From JANOQP01 sp044227705 (GTDB taxonomy: Bacteria; Bacteroidota; Bacteroidia; Chitinophagales; Saprospiraceae), in contig JBGAWE010000267.1 of assembly GCA_044227705.1 (NCBI GenBank), positions 1 through 6,000 of the forward strand: DNA of 6,000 nucleotides, given 5' to 3'. Both the position numbers and the translations under genes were made by a program. This document shows positions 5,308-6,000 of this stretch, piece by piece (within the stretch, counting starts at the first letter, position 1; every line of letters begins with the position of its first letter). The notes under the pieces were generated by a model. The model did not search any database. It had not been told where the DNA came from and saw only the letters and a program-made list of their open reading frames with translations.

Positions 5308-6000
5308 TCAGGACGAAGCCGCCCTTCTCCGCTGCCAGCCGATTGCCGCGAACGCCACCAAGAGCATCGCCACGACCATCCCAACACGCGTCCAAAGCTC
5401 CTTCTTCTCCGCAGCGACAGTCGCCAGATAGAACGGGTTGGCCGCGCCCGGCGAGCCTGCGCCCGCCCGTTGCCGCCAGTTTTCGGGGTTGCCGTTGTCG
5501 AGTTTCGGCAGCAGCAAGTCTATCGAGCAGACCTCGTCGAGCGGCAAAACCTTGTAGGATGCGCTGTCAATCGAGCCGCCGTCGGCCGCGAAGAGGAGCA
5601 GGTCTTCCTCCATTTTGTCCAAACCGAAGCCGAGGTCTCCGACCGCGTTGCGCACGCCCGGGAATGCTTTTTGAAACGTCGCGAGGTTTTCGCAGACAAC
5701 CAAAAAGCCGCCCGGCTCCACCGTTTTTTGTGGAATGACAAACTCGTGCTTCCCGTCTGAAATCACCCAGCCGCGCACATCGACCGCGTTTTTTGACTGG
5801 TTGAAAAGCTCAATCCAGTCGCCCGTCAGCCGGTTGTTTGCCGCGACCTCGTTGAAAAAAACCTGATTGGCCAGCGGGTGGTCGTACTTTTCAAAGACCG
5901 CCCGTAGCGGCCGGCCGGCCAGTTTGCCGGGCAATATGGTCAGCTCCTTCCTTTTTTCAACGCCCGCCCAGCCCGCGAAACGGAAGCCGTAGCTGGCGAC
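5308..6000 (-). CDS. Lamin-tail-domain surface protein with a C-terminal membrane anchor (5' end outside the window)
   Basis: The frame is open from the right edge of the window to TGA at 5310-5308, giving 230 visible residues; the true start lies outside. The first 45 or so, around YGFRFAGWAGVEKRKELTIL, are the end of an unidentified preceding domain. A lamin-tail domain follows (about 46-195): VFFNEVAANN, GDWIELFNQS, VDVRGWVISDG, FVIPQKTVEPGGFLVV, LGFGLDKMEEDLLLFAADGG and the typical close GAGSPGAANPF. Such domains are common in large secreted Bacteroidota proteins, for example next to CotH-kinase or nuclease domains, and are thought to act in binding or adhesion. Residues 206-222 (VGMVVAMLLVAFAAIGW) form one transmembrane helix, ending in QRRRAASS, so the protein is probably anchored with its short tail in the cytoplasm. 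No type IX secretion C-terminal domain is seen. A TTG at 5934 could be misread as a start, but coding continues upstream. Confidence 0.8.
   Translation of the reverse strand, partial: VASYGFRFAGWAGVEKRKELTILPGKLAGRPLRAVFEKYDHPLANQVFFNEVAANNRLTGDWIELFNQSKNAVDVRGWVISDGKHEFVIPQKTVEPGGFLVVCENLATFQKAFPGVRNAVGDLGFGLDKMEEDLLLFAADGGSIDSASYKVLPLDEVCSIDLLLPKLDNGNPENWRQRAGAGSPGAANPFYLATVAAEKKELWTRVGMVVAMLLVAFAAIGWQRRRAASS

Noticed and set aside
4716..5387. Upstream in-frame extension of the DUF5777 frame (about 224 codons)
   Set aside because: It overlaps the cytochrome gene in another frame, has low-complexity Arg/Pro/Ser-rich content, and the signal peptide starts at 4715.

Overview
The window looks like a chromosomal segment of a fairly GC-rich Bacteroidota bacterium; Saprospiria-like is my guess and is not proven. 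Three things support this: a stand-alone bTHX ribosomal-protein gene, a DUF5777-type outer-membrane beta-barrel protein, and A-rich regions before start codons without clear Shine-Dalgarno sequences, with TTTG-type promoter elements. Most of the content is ordinary housekeeping and cell-envelope genes.

Layout from left to right. Positions 1-755, minus strand: a two-component system, with an OmpR/PhoB-type response regulator overlapping by 4 bases (ATGA) the start of a membrane protein that is probably its sensor kinase and runs off the left edge. Positions 756-903: a divergent intergenic region with a 12-bp perfect palindrome inside a candidate regulator promoter. Positions 904-1014, plus: the 36-residue bTHX gene, closed by a strong intrinsic terminator. 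Positions 1129-2529, plus: asnS, clean to about 1985 and then broken by many one-base insertions and deletions up to about 2385, after which the correct frame resumes to the normal C-terminus. Positions 2530-2873: an intergenic stretch with a good TTGACA/TATATT promoter and a leader that can fold. Positions 2874-3278: an RsbW-like ATPase gene with one in-frame TAG, directly followed by ybeY (3305-3745).

The right part, 3786-6000, lies on the minus strand and holds three envelope genes in transcription order: a membrane-anchored lamin-tail-domain protein (5' end outside the window), a small c-type-cytochrome-like lipoprotein, and the DUF5777 barrel. Intrinsic terminators follow the cytochrome gene and the barrel gene, so these look like neighbouring transcription units more than one tight operon.

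I see no mobile element, CRISPR array, tRNA or rRNA, and no convincing undescribed system. The most unusual signal is the concentration of lesions between about 1985 and 3002 (frameshifted asnS and a stop codon in the ATPase gene). The pattern in asnS fits local sequence or assembly error better than gene decay, but only reads can settle it.
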